Shown here piece by piece: positions 53,219 through 61,547 of a stretch of 64,000 nt of DNA (positions within the stretch are counted from its first letter, which is position 1; each line of letters starts with the position of its first letter). Location of the stretch: contig NZ_JAJIWP010000001.1 in NCBI RefSeq assembly GCF_020880975.1, positions 434,001 through 498,000 on the forward strand, read 5' to 3'. Under the pieces are notes generated by a model. That model was not told where the DNA came from. It made no database searches and was given only the letters and a program-made list of their open reading frames with translations. Origin of the DNA: Mucilaginibacter sp. UR6-1. GTDB lineage: Bacteria > Bacteroidota > Bacteroidia > Sphingobacteriales > Sphingobacteriaceae. Both the position numbers and the translations under genes were made by a program.

Positions 53219-53530
53219 ATGCAGCAGAGTATAGGAGAAAAGGTGAGGGTTCAGCGAGTGATCAGGGGCTTCAGCCAGGAATACATGGCATTTATGCTGG
53301 AAATTTCGCAGGCTGCCTATTCCAACCTGGAAAGGAACGAAACCGAGATGACCATTACCCGAGCCTTTGAGATCGCCGAGATCTTGGAGATTTCGCCGTT
53401 CGAGCTGATGCCCAAGCCTAAATTTGGCAGTGGTATCAATTATCATCGCTTCGCCGACATGATCAGGAGTCTGGCCAATCGCTGGCGGTTAGGTTTAGGA
53501 ACAAGGAGCTTTTCACCGCCAATCCTTTGA
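53219..53530 (+). CDS. XRE-family HTH regulator
   Basis: 103 residues. An HTH of the XRE/Cro type lies at ~5-60 (VRVQRVIRGFSQEYMAFMLE, SQAAYSNLERNETEMTI, FEIAEILEISPFELM) followed by a tail with no dimer or protease domain. It diverges from the peptide gene across a 133-base gap, so it probably controls both itself and the peptide. No S24 peptidase part is present. Confidence 0.85.
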   Translation: MQQSIGEKVRVQRVIRGFSQEYMAFMLEISQAAYSNLERNETEMTITRAFEIAEILEISPFELMPKPKFGSGINYHRFADMIRSLANRWRLGLGTRSFSPPIL

Positions 53531-53641
53531 CTGGTCGTCACAGTGACACATTGAAGCCGAAATTTAAATAGTTTATAAGTTGAGGTTATAGCTTTTTCCT
53601 GCCCGTTGCGCCAAATTCACCTCACCAACGGGAAAGGTGCT

Positions 53642-53848
53642 ATGGATTATCGATCATATGAGAAACGGCTGGAATATATCCTGGAACTGATCCGGAAGAG
53701 CCGGTTTCGTACTGTCGATGATGCAGCAGCAAGGTTCAGCTGCAGCGGACGTACCGTCAAACGCATGCTCAATCACCTGCGTGACCGCGGTCACCATATC
53801 CGGTATGACCGCCTCCAAAAAAAATATTTCCTGATAGAAAAAGAGTGA
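53642..53848 (+). CDS. Small DeoR-type HTH protein
   Basis: 68 residues from the ATG at 53642 (MDYRSYEKRLEY). A DeoR-like winged helix fills the protein: ELIRKSRFRTVDDAAARFS then CSGRTVKRMLNHLRDRGHHI and YDRLQKKYFLI. There is no effector domain, so it is a bare DNA-binding module. It ends 37 bases before the MauE-like gene and likely regulates or reports on that cassette. The in-frame TTG at 53606 is a weaker start. Confidence 0.78.
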   Translation: MDYRSYEKRLEYILELIRKSRFRTVDDAAARFSCSGRTVKRMLNHLRDRGHHIRYDRLQKKYFLIEKE

Positions 53849-53884
53849 CATTTTTTGTCCCAAAGGCGAATATACCTTTATTCC

Positions 53885-54325
53885 ATGCCGATAAGACAAC
53901 ACAATAAAGCCTTTATCACCACATTTTCCGCCGGATTGCTGGCCCTGCTCTGGTTCTATGCAGCACTGAGCAAACTGATGGACTTTCAATTCTTCAAAGA
54001 AGCGATCCATAAACAGCCCCTATATCCGGTCATTCAATTTTTTGTCATTTACGGACTTCCGGCCGCAGAGATAATTACCGGGGGAGGCCTGCTGATAGCC
54101 AGGTTCAGTAAATCTTTCTTTTATGTTTCCGCGATCATGTTGTATGCCTTTACGGTTTACATCGCGCTCATTCTTTTTCGCGCATTCGGACATATCCCAT
54201 GCGGTTGCGGGGGAGTGATCGGCCACATGGGCTGGACCTTCCATTTGTGGTTTAACCTGGTTTTTCTGGCACTAAATACTTTCACCATAATCATTTACCA
54301 GCGAAAGGAGCCCGGTGACAATTAA
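53885..54325 (+). CDS. MauE/DoxX-like redox membrane protein
   Basis: 146 residues from the ATG at 53885. Four hydrophobic segments (TTFSAGLLALLWFYAALSKL, VIYGLPAAEIITGGGLLIA, FYVSAIMLYAFTVYIALI, FHLWFNLVFLALNTFTII) and a CGCGG motif in HIPCGCGGVIGHM are the marks of the MauE-type family. Such proteins are tied to disulfide or redox chemistry of envelope proteins. In this cassette they accompany a DUF6520-like secreted protein and a TlpA-like thioredoxin, so it may feed electrons to those. Confidence 0.8.
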   Translation: MPIRQHNKAFITTFSAGLLALLWFYAALSKLMDFQFFKEAIHKQPLYPVIQFFVIYGLPAAEIITGGGLLIARFSKSFFYVSAIMLYAFTVYIALILFRAFGHIPCGCGGVIGHMGWTFHLWFNLVFLALNTFTIIIYQRKEPGDN

Positions 54326-54475
54326 ACAGAAATCATAAATAACTGCATTTACAAGGGAGTTTGCAATTGCGGACAGGACAAGCCGAAAACCTGAAGACAG
54401 AGTAGGCACAGCATTGAATAAAATTATCATTGAAGTTTTTCGCTTGCTTTTTGATCTAACAAAGCGGCATATATC

Positions 54476-54802
54476 ATGAAAAAGTTAATTATTCCTGTTA
54501 TAGCCATTATACTGGCTTTTGGTTCAAGTGCTTTCACTGCAAAGAAAAGCACCAGCAATTTCTTTAAATATATCGGCCCGGCAGCCAGGACTTCAGGTGA
54601 TGTTCAAAGTATCACCAATTATCAGGCACAAACTTTAGATCCTTGCGCTGATGTAGAAAATGTTTGTGGTGTTACATTGCCCACCGCAAAAACTGTTGGG
54701 CAAAACCCGGCCTCAACCGAATTCAACGCCGAGAAATCCAACCTTTGGACCTCGCAGCAAAACCATTCGCCCGCTGATGACGCCATTGGAATGGAACCAT
54801 AA
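54476..54802 (+). CDS. DUF6520-like secreted small protein
   Basis: 108 residues. A clear signal peptide (MKKLIIPVIAIILAFGSSAFTA) is followed by a short mature part containing a Cys pair (DPCADVENVCGV). That is the layout of the DUF6520 family, small exported proteins usually found with MauE-like and SusC/SusD genes in Bacteroidota. The function is unknown to me. A strong terminator follows 15 bases after the stop. Confidence 0.8.
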   Translation: MKKLIIPVIAIILAFGSSAFTAKKSTSNFFKYIGPAARTSGDVQSITNYQAQTLDPCADVENVCGVTLPTAKTVGQNPASTEFNAEKSNLWTSQQNHSPADDAIGMEP

Positions 54803-54816
54803 TTTGACGCCAGTTC

Positions 54817-54855
54817 AAATAAAAAAGCTGCCAGATCCAGGCAGCTTTTTTATTT
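54817..54855 (+). terminator. Rho-independent terminator
   Basis: Arms AAATAAAAAAGCTGCC and GGCAGCTTTTTTATTT surround a 7-base loop (AGATCCA), a perfect 16-base stem with a T-run. It is symmetric and could act on both strands; the minus-strand SusD gene ends at 54960 on the other side. Confidence 0.85.
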
Positions 54856-54959
54856 ATTTGAATCGGCTATTATGATAGGTAGACATTCATGATATTTCTC
54901 TTCAAGCAACAAGGAACCGTTCTTCACTATTCCCGGTGTCGAAACGGTAAGTGATCTCA

Positions 54960-56330
54960 TCAGGGATTCTGCTGAAGCCCGCTTATGTCGACTGCTTTTT
55001 GATCGATCTGAAAGACATACCTCAAAGAATTAGGTTCCAGCGTGTAAGTGGTACCTGATAAATTCCGCGTTAATGTTCTCGCAAATGCCGGTTCCTGATT
55101 CAACCGGCGAAGGTCACTCCAGCGTAGCGTTCGGAAAGGCAACTCCTTTCTTCTTTCTTTAAGAACAATGTTGAGCAATTGTGTCTGGTCGGTGATCGCG
55201 TAAGGAACGAAGGTGCCGGTTTTCCATCTGTTCATTAATAGTTTATTAAGCGCGATCAAAGCGTTTTGAGTATCACCATTGCGAACCGCCGTTTCTGCTT
55301 TGATCAGATACAGCTCGTCGGTGGCTATGCCATTGAATAAAAACGTTCCGGTCACCCCGGCATAAGTGCCTTTAAAGTTAAATGAACTTCCGGTGCCGGT
55401 TTTAAATAGGATTGTCCTTCTCAGATCGGTAGAAGCATAAGATGTGTACAGCAAGGTATCGATCTTCGCCTTAGCCTGGGTTAAAGCGGATGCACCTAAA
55501 GCCCTGGAGTCATAGATCACCTCATCATTAAATTGTTTAAACGGAAGCGTTGCAGTAGCGCTTAAGGTATTATAGTTGATGAGGGTATTGTAGAGAGCCA
55601 ATGCTGAATCAGCGAACAGACCGGCATTTTTATAATCTCTCATAGATAAATAAACCCTTGCAAGTAAACCGTAAGCAGCGGGTTTACTTGCTCTGTATTT
55701 TAGAGTTGACGAAGACGGCAAAAGCGGGAGACTGTTCTTTATATCGGAAATAATTGCCGTATAGGTATCCGCCAAATTCGCTCTGACCGGTTTAACCCCG
55801 GCATCCGCCGTTTGGCGCAGGGCGATCCCAAGATCTGAATTTGCAGATGATGAATATGGTTTGGCAAAAACCTGCGCTATCGCATAGTGATATGAACCTC
55901 TTATAAATAAGGCATTTCCCCTGATCTTGTTTCTTGCCGATTCATCACCTCCAGATATTTTTGGCAGGGCATCGAGAATCACGTTTGCATATTCTACACC
56001 CTGGTAAGGGGAACTGTAGTCAGCCACAAAATTCGGGGACTTTTGCCAGCTGTAGTAACTTCGCTGGGCATCATTCAGGCCATTGAAGTCTGCAGCTGTC
56101 AGGTAATAATCATCGGAAGCAACTTCCGGAGCTGAAGGATATCGTGCGTTTACTGTGCTATATGCGTCGAGTAAACCCTCAAGATCATCGATTGTTGAAG
56201 GGGTTGATATAGATTGATCCGGCTTAGCGTCCAGATATTTTTTGCATCCGGCAAACAAAGCCGGAATGGACAGGCAAAGCATTAATTTAATTATGCTGCC
56301 TGCAATAAGATCAACATTTATTTTTTTCAT
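54960..56330 (-). CDS. SusD/RagB-family outer-membrane lipoprotein
   Basis: 456 residues. A lipobox (LSIPALFAGC, Cys29) is followed by the SusD/RagB N-terminal and helical-repeat core (YLDAKPDQSISTPSTIDDL, NKIRGNALFIRGSYHYAIAQ, LLARVYLSMRDYKNAGLFAD) and the C-terminal RKELPFRTLRWSDLRRLN. It is a surface ligand-binding partner of the SusC channel. It lies 9 bases after susC. The substrate cannot be read from sequence; no glycoside hydrolase or other enzyme is nearby. Confidence 0.92.
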   Translation of the reverse strand: MKKINVDLIAGSIIKLMLCLSIPALFAGCKKYLDAKPDQSISTPSTIDDLEGLLDAYSTVNARYPSAPEVASDDYYLTAADFNGLNDAQRSYYSWQKSPNFVADYSSPYQGVEYANVILDALPKISGGDESARNKIRGNALFIRGSYHYAIAQVFAKPYSSSANSDLGIALRQTADAGVKPVRANLADTYTAIISDIKNSLPLLPSSSTLKYRASKPAAYGLLARVYLSMRDYKNAGLFADSALALYNTLINYNTLSATATLPFKQFNDEVIYDSRALGASALTQAKAKIDTLLYTSYASTDLRRTILFKTGTGSSFNFKGTYAGVTGTFLFNGIATDELYLIKAETAVRNGDTQNALIALNKLLMNRWKTGTFVPYAITDQTQLLNIVLKERRKELPFRTLRWSDLRRLNQEPAFARTLTRNLSGTTYTLEPNSLRYVFQIDQKAVDISGLQQNP

Positions 56331-56339
56331 AGCTTTCGA

Positions 56340-59300
56340 TTAAAGATTGAATTTCACTCCGGCTGAATAAGCAACAGGTGGCTTATAATTGTAAAGGATA
56401 TCCGGATCAATACCCGGTTTGTTGGCTTTCCATAACATCAGGTTAAGCTGATTGGCAAAAAGATACACCTGAAGCGATTTGATCCCAATGAATTTCTTAT
56501 ATGGCCGAATGGTATAGCTCATATATATTTCTTCCAGCCTTATATTATCTGCTTTTTCTGTATTGACCGAGGCATAGTGATAGAAATTGTCCCTCAGACC
56601 ATTTCCCGGATAAATAAAGGATGGTGTGTTGGTGAGCTGTTCATCACCTGATTTTTGCCAGCGCTGATCATAATCTGTATATCCTGAACCTCCGGAAAGC
56701 AAGCTTTCATAGGATGTGGTCGGCTTTCGGAAATAATAGCTCAACCGGTATGATAAGTTAAATGCCAATGAAAATTGACGCCAGTCAAGTGTATTACGCA
56801 GGGTCCCGAAAATTGTCGGCAATGCCGAACCGGTTATTACCTGTTGCTCTAATGGGTTTTGAGCTATTGCTGCATAGTCTTTACTGACTACTCCGTTGAC
56901 ATAGCCCATTGGGTCACCGGTTTTTGGATCAAGTCCCGCCCATCTGTAACTGACAATGACGTAGGGGTTTTGATCAAGAATAGGGAGTATAGATGTCCCG
57001 TCCGAAACAAAACCTGTCCGGGGCAAAGGGTTTAGATTTTTTGTGGTTTTATAATTGACATTACTGAACAATAAAGTTGTCCGCCATTTTACATTACCAT
57101 CAAGATTGAGTGAGTTCAACACAATATCTGTACCTCTGGCGAAAATACTGGCTGAATTCTGATTAGCACTTGCAAAGCCAGTTGTCGGGTCAAGCAGTAC
57201 ACTGCTGATCAGATCATCCGAATGCTTATTATAGTACTCTATGGAACCGCCTAAACGGTTATTAAACAATTCAAAGTCTACACCCAAATTAAGCGTTTTG
57301 ACCTGTTCCCACCGCAGATGAGGGTTAGGTGGTGCCGTCACGCCGGCAAATGGTATTTTTAGCGGGTTGAGGGATGCCTGAAGATATTGAATGCGCGTTA
57401 AAGCAGACTCATTGGGCGAAATATTTCCGCTTACACCATAGGTGACCCTGAGTGAAAACTCCGGTAACCAGTTGATCCCATAAAAGCTTTCACGATTGAC
57501 CCTCCAAAGTGCTCCGGCCGACCATAGAGGAACCCCTTTTTGGTTAGTGCTGACACCAAACAAATTGGATTCATCGCGGCGGGCCGAGGCCGTTATGGTG
57601 TATTTTGAACTATAGGTATATGCAGCATTTGCAAAGTAGGATACGAAACGATTCAGATAAGACTTGAATAGCTTATTATCATAGATATAGCTATCCCCAT
57701 TTATGGCATCATAAGTTGGGTAAAGATTTGCGAAATCAACCGGAATGGTTGTTAGCGTATTCGGGTCATATCCGTAAGTTATGAAGTTGGTAGAGTTGCT
57801 TTTGGTTTCCCTGATCTCCATACCTGCAATAGCTGTAATCCTGTTTTTTGAATCAAATGCCTGATCAAAGCTTAGCTGACCTCTTATGGCCTGTTGCTGG
57901 CTGCTTTGATTAAACGATGTCAGGATCGGTTTCTTTGGTATGGCGTAAAAAACGCTGCTGCCATTTAGCTGAGTAAAGGTATTTATATAATCCCTTGTTG
58001 AATAACTGTTAAGGTTTTGAAGGTTATCAGCGGATGACCATGATTGTTCATACTGATATTTTACATCCGCTTTTAAAGATTTGAAAAGCTTATAGTTCAT
58101 GCCGAGATTCAGCAATATGTCAGACATTTTCGAGCGGTTGTCGTTATTTTGTAATTCCTGTAAGGGACGATATTTCCAATCCAGTAGTCTGCCATTTCCT
58201 GCGGTATCGGTGAATGCCCGGCTGTGATAAAGATCTACTGCGGCTGGACTGCCGTCACTGCTGACCAGCGAAGCATACGGTGAAATGGACATACGACTAT
58301 TGGTATAAGAACCATACCCGCCCGGGCTATTAGCCATTGAATTACTTTTGGTCAACAGCAAGTCGGTTGACAGCTGCCATTTTTGGGTAAGATCGATTAC
58401 ATTGTTCGATCTCAAGGTAATCCTGTCACTTCCGTTGCCAATAAGATTATCGTTGTTTTTATCATAACCTGCTGAAAATAAATACCGAATGCCATTACCT
58501 GCGCCGGTCAGATTCAAATGATACTGGTGATTGACCGAGTTTCGGTATAGATATTTTTGCATGTCACTTCGAACATCTTTTGACCTGAGCTGATTGATCT
58601 GCTGTTCAGCCTGGGGACCGGAAATGGTACCATTTCTTGCCTGATTGAGCAAATCGACGACCTGAGAAACCGCTGGATATGCGGGATCGGAAAAAAGGTT
58701 ATCATAAAAACCCTGAGCGAAAAGATTTTTTTCCAGATCGATGTAACTGGAAGAGGATAACTGGTTGGCAGAAAGCAAATTCGGCTTTTGACGCAATGAA
58801 ATATTGCTGTTGAAGGTTACTTGTAACGGCTGATTCAGCCTGGCCTTCTTAGTATTGATCACGATGACACCATTCCCGGCACGGGCACCCCATATGGATG
58901 AAGCTGCCGCATCTTTCAATACTGTAACGCTTTCGATATCATTCGGATTGATATTATTGATATCACCGGAATAAGGAAAATTATCAAGCACGATCAGTGG
59001 CGTGGCCGTAGCTATATCAAGTGTGCTCAATCCCCGGATCTGAATGGTCTGTTGATTCGGGTTTCGCCGGTCTATCTGCAAGCCGCTTGTAAGGCCTTCA
59101 ATTCTGCTGATAATATCAGTACCGACGCGCTGGCTCAGCAGCTGATTATCCAGCTTATAAAAACTACCCGTCGCTCTTTCCTTTGGAATATCCTGATAAC
59201 CTGTACTGACTAACACTTCCTTCAATTCATGAACCAAAGGCTCCATCGTAATATGGATCAGCGAGTTAACTTTAGTATCGATTACCTTTTTGACAGTTTT

Positions 59301-59537
59301 GTAGCCGATCAGGGTGAAGGTAATGGTATCGTTTCCCCGAATATATACTTGAAATCTGCCTTGTGCATTAGTGACATCCTTAAATACCCGGCTCTGGAGC
59401 GTGAACGTAACTCCTGAAAGCGGCTGACCTGTATCAGATCTTACGTCCCCGTATAAAATGATACTTTCCTGAGCCTTTGTTTCACAGACAATGAATAATG
59501 AAATGAGGAAAAATAATATTGATTTACCGGCTTTCAT
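56340..59537 (-). CDS. SusC/RagA-family TonB-dependent transporter
   Basis: 1065 residues. Signal peptide, a CarboxypepD-regulatory-like domain (LYGDVRSDTGQPLSGVTFTL ... FTLIGYKT), TonB plug (QIRGLSTLDIATATPLIVLD, IESVTVLKDAAASSIWGARA-GNGVIVI) and a large C-terminal beta barrel ending in SAGVKFNL. It imports large ligands across the outer membrane with SusD, driven by TonB. The TlpA-like gene overlaps it by 4 bases and the SusD gene follows. Carrying this cassette on an ICE spreads an uptake trait. Confidence 0.93.
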   Translation of the reverse strand: MKAGKSILFFLISLFIVCETKAQESIILYGDVRSDTGQPLSGVTFTLQSRVFKDVTNAQGRFQVYIRGNDTITFTLIGYKTVKKVIDTKVNSLIHITMEPLVHELKEVLVSTGYQDIPKERATGSFYKLDNQLLSQRVGTDIISRIEGLTSGLQIDRRNPNQQTIQIRGLSTLDIATATPLIVLDNFPYSGDINNINPNDIESVTVLKDAAASSIWGARAGNGVIVINTKKARLNQPLQVTFNSNISLRQKPNLLSANQLSSSSYIDLEKNLFAQGFYDNLFSDPAYPAVSQVVDLLNQARNGTISGPQAEQQINQLRSKDVRSDMQKYLYRNSVNHQYHLNLTGAGNGIRYLFSAGYDKNNDNLIGNGSDRITLRSNNVIDLTQKWQLSTDLLLTKSNSMANSPGGYGSYTNSRMSISPYASLVSSDGSPAAVDLYHSRAFTDTAGNGRLLDWKYRPLQELQNNDNRSKMSDILLNLGMNYKLFKSLKADVKYQYEQSWSSADNLQNLNSYSTRDYINTFTQLNGSSVFYAIPKKPILTSFNQSSQQQAIRGQLSFDQAFDSKNRITAIAGMEIRETKSNSTNFITYGYDPNTLTTIPVDFANLYPTYDAINGDSYIYDNKLFKSYLNRFVSYFANAAYTYSSKYTITASARRDESNLFGVSTNQKGVPLWSAGALWRVNRESFYGINWLPEFSLRVTYGVSGNISPNESALTRIQYLQASLNPLKIPFAGVTAPPNPHLRWEQVKTLNLGVDFELFNNRLGGSIEYYNKHSDDLISSVLLDPTTGFASANQNSASIFARGTDIVLNSLNLDGNVKWRTTLLFSNVNYKTTKNLNPLPRTGFVSDGTSILPILDQNPYVIVSYRWAGLDPKTGDPMGYVNGVVSKDYAAIAQNPLEQQVITGSALPTIFGTLRNTLDWRQFSLAFNLSYRLSYYFRKPTTSYESLLSGGSGYTDYDQRWQKSGDEQLTNTPSFIYPGNGLRDNFYHYASVNTEKADNIRLEEIYMSYTIRPYKKFIGIKSLQVYLFANQLNLMLWKANKPGIDPDILYNYKPPVAYSAGVKFNL

Positions 59538-60121
59538 AGCGTTACCTTTCTTGTGACTTTAGGCTTTTTGACAACGATCTGTTTGATATCAATTTTCTTT
59601 CCGGCAAGGAGGGCTGCTATGTTGGCTGCGGTAATTTCACTCTTTTGAGGAAAGCCGACTATAGAACCATCCGGGTCGATCCATACCCCAAACGGCACAC
59701 CGTAGAATTCAAAATTTGGATAGATAGTGCTGTCCCTAAAAGCAATAGGAAGAATGAATTTTTGATCTGACCAGGAGTTCATTCTGTCAAGAAGAATATT
59801 CATCCTTCGCATGGTCTCCTGATTACTTGCCGGATTTACGAGAATAACCTGAAGTTTATTCCCAAACTGACGCTGGAGGGAATCGAGATGAGGAAATCCG
59901 GCGATACATCCGCTACAGAATGTATTCCAGAAATCAAGAATGATAACTTTACCCTTGAAATCCGAGATCCTTGCCGATTTATGTTTCCAGTTTATGATGT
60001 TGGTGATTTCCAGATCAGGCATTTTATCGCCTGGTTTTAAATACTTTGGAGTATTTTGAGCATGGGAACGGGCCTGAAAAAAAAGGCAAAGCACTCCCAG
60101 TAAGCATATTTTTAGCTTCAT
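59534..60121 (-). CDS. TlpA-like thioredoxin-fold protein
   Basis: 195 residues with a signal peptide (MKLKICLLGVLCLFFQARSHAQ) and a periplasmic thioredoxin domain: CxxC at Cys69-Ser-Gly-Cys72 (DFWNTFCSGC) and a cis-Pro block (YGVPFGVWIDPDG). Such TlpA/ResA-like proteins reduce or rearrange disulfides in the envelope. It begins the susC-susD transcription unit and overlaps susC by 4 bases. Together with the MauE-like protein it suggests the cassette handles a disulfide-containing ligand. Confidence 0.9.
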   Translation of the reverse strand: MKLKICLLGVLCLFFQARSHAQNTPKYLKPGDKMPDLEITNIINWKHKSARISDFKGKVIILDFWNTFCSGCIAGFPHLDSLQRQFGNKLQVILVNPASNQETMRRMNILLDRMNSWSDQKFILPIAFRDSTIYPNFEFYGVPFGVWIDPDGSIVGFPQKSEITAANIAALLAGKKIDIKQIVVKKPKVTRKVTL

Positions 60122-60225
60122 TTTCGTTAAGATTAGTTGTGAAAAATGGATTAATTATCTCCTGAAATATGGAGCATAATTATTCAGCAGGAGAGATAAG
60201 CAGAACCCAGTTCTGGACAGGATAG

Positions 60226-60507
60226 CTAATCATGTCCTTCTCCTTTCTGCGGATTTTCGGGAACCCCGTTCGCCTGATGTAATATGTAAGCCGCGGCCAC
60301 CAGGTCTGTTAACTGATCGAAGAACAGGGCTACTTCTTCGTCTGAAACTTCTGCTTTGTAGGTGCATTCTTTAGTTGCCCAGCATTGGAACAATTTCCAA
60401 AACATCACCTTGGCGGCTTCAGGTGTATGATTCGCGAAGAACTTAGACACCACATCACTTAAATGTAAGGATGCATTAAAATCATATTGTTGTATTGCCG
60501 CTTCCAT
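60226..60507 (-). CDS. Small hypothetical protein
   Basis: 93 residues (MEAAIQQYDFNASLHLSDVVSKF...), helical with a Cys-containing middle (WKLFQCWATKECTYKAE) and no recognised domain. It stands alone, 105 bases downstream of the TlpA gene start and 42 bases from the inverted-repeat region. Probably a small cytosolic protein of the element. Confidence 0.55.
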   Translation of the reverse strand: MEAAIQQYDFNASLHLSDVVSKFFANHTPEAAKVMFWKLFQCWATKECTYKAEVSDEEVALFFDQLTDLVAAAYILHQANGVPENPQKGEGHD

Positions 60508-60548
60508 CGAGTTATATTAATAAATGGTAAGTCGGGTGAATAAGAAAC

Positions 60549-60681
60549 GCCATAGGCGTGGACTCAACTTACCGTCTTAGAGGCCCTGAGAAGTGCCGCC
60601 ACGATAAGAGAGCCCACACCTATGGCGTGGGCAATACACTTACCGTCTCGCGGCTCTAAAATTTCTCAGGTTTCTAAGACG
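60549..60681. repeat. Interleaved A-B-A'-B' inverted repeats
   Basis: Arm A is GCCATAGGCGTGGACTC at 60549-60565; its inverse A' (60610-60626) pairs at 15 of 17 positions. Arm B (60573-60592) starts CGTCTTAGA and ends CCTGAGAA; its inverse B' is at 60663-60681 with a small internal difference. The order A, B, A', B' means both hairpins cannot nest, so the structure is either a pseudoknot or two alternative folds. This could be a recombination, regulatory-RNA or origin feature. Confidence 0.6.
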
Positions 60682-60746
60682 AGACAAAAAGCGATTGCTT
60701 CAATTTCTTTGACTGAAGTATCGCAAAACAAATATAATCTTTTTTT

Positions 60747-60776
60747 ATAATTGCGGAAGTATTCTACCGCAATTAT
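60747..60776. promoter_or_regulatory. Palindrome upstream of the first XRE gene
   Basis: ATAATTGCGG and CCGCAATTAT are perfect 10-base arms separated by 10 bases (total 30), 44 bases before the XRE gene at 60821. It is a good candidate operator for an autoregulated XRE repressor. Confidence 0.5.
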
Positions 60777-60820
60777 TTTAAATTATTCAAAGACCTTGAA
60801 TCGCACTTATCTTACAAAAA

Positions 60821-61042
60821 TTGAAAAGCGATTACAAGAGGGTTCAAGAAGATTTCGGACGAAATTTAAAAAAAATCAGAGAGGAAAAAGGTTTGTCGTT
60901 AAGGGCTTTGGCTGCTAAATGTGATTTAGATGATAGTCAAATATCCAAAATCGAAAATGCAAAATGGGATGTACAATTGTCAACAATTTTTGAACTTGCC
61001 AAAGGATTAGAAGTTGAGCCTAAATTGCTTTTGGATTTCTAA
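60821..61042 (+). CDS. XRE-family HTH regulator
   Basis: 73 residues; start is TTG at 60821 because no ATG precedes the HTH. The HTH fills the protein (FGRNLKKIREEKGLSLRALA, KCDLDDSQISKIENAKWDVQ, FELAKGLEVEPKLLLDF). It is a paralogue of the gene at 61323. The palindrome 44 bases upstream and its position just before the dnd genes suggest a role in their control. Confidence 0.78.
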   Translation: MKSDYKRVQEDFGRNLKKIREEKGLSLRALAAKCDLDDSQISKIENAKWDVQLSTIFELAKGLEVEPKLLLDF

Positions 61043-61058
61043 TAATTTCTTGCAACAC

Positions 61059-61172
61059 TTATATTAATTTGAGGCAACCCACCAAGTAAATTATAATCCA
61101 TAGAATAATAAGGCTTACACCGAAAATTAATTGATTTTTAGTTTTTCCTTTTCTAAAATCAGGCTTTTCCAT
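61059..61172 (-). CDS. Small single-pass membrane protein (37 residues)
   Basis: ATG at 61172, stop at 61059. Sequence starts MEKPDFRKGKTKNQL and continues with a hydrophobic helix (IFGVSLIILWIIIYLVGCL). It lies opposite to and between the two XRE genes. Short ORFs of this kind are common in Bacteroidota defence loci, but codon evidence is thin at this length, so confidence is low. Confidence 0.4.
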   Translation of the reverse strand: MEKPDFRKGKTKNQLIFGVSLIILWIIIYLVGCLKLI

Positions 61173-61259
61173 TTGGATATAGTGCGTTTAAATCAATATG
61201 CCGTAAAAAAAGTCGCACCGACGAATTATGTTTGAAATTTGAGAATCAAATATAAGATA

Positions 61260-61279
61260 TGGTGAGATATTTCTCACCA
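61260..61279. promoter_or_regulatory. Palindrome upstream of the second XRE gene
   Basis: TGGTGAGA-TATT-TCTCACCA, perfect 8-base arms with a 4-base spacer, 43 bases before the ATG at 61323. Candidate operator. Confidence 0.5.
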
Positions 61280-61322
61280 CTTTTAAGCTGTAAAATGGCA
61301 ACTTTCGTATTCAGAAATTGAA

Positions 61323-61547
61323 ATGCGTAGCGAAAGTCACAAAGACATACTTATAAAATTTGGATCCCATCTCCAAACGCTGCGCAAAAACAAAAATCTT
61401 TCCCTACGAAAATTAGCTTTGAATTGCAATCTTGATCATTCTGTAATTAAAAAGTATGAAAATGGTGATCACAATTTAAGTTTAATATCTCTTACTGAAT
61501 TGGCAGCCGGACTTGATATTCCACTAAAGGAATTGATGGATTTTTAA
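61323..61547 (+). CDS. XRE-family HTH regulator (paralogue)
   Basis: 74 residues from the ATG at 61323. HTH pattern FGSHLQTLRKNKNLSLRKLALN then CNLDHSVIKKYENGDHN and LTELAAGLDIPLKELMDF. Closely parallel to the gene at 60821 (same length, same LKELMDF/LLLDF ending), so the pair is a recent or ancient duplication. It is 339 bases before dndC. Confidence 0.82.
   Translation: MRSESHKDILIKFGSHLQTLRKNKNLSLRKLALNCNLDHSVIKKYENGDHNLSLISLTELAAGLDIPLKELMDF

Larger units (their letters stand above)
60508..60820. other. Intergenic region with interleaved inverted repeats
   Basis: About 310 bases without a gene. It holds the repeat structure at 60549-60681 and the palindrome at 60747. A direct repeat ACTTACCGTCT occurs at 60567 and 60638. 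Confidence 0.6.
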
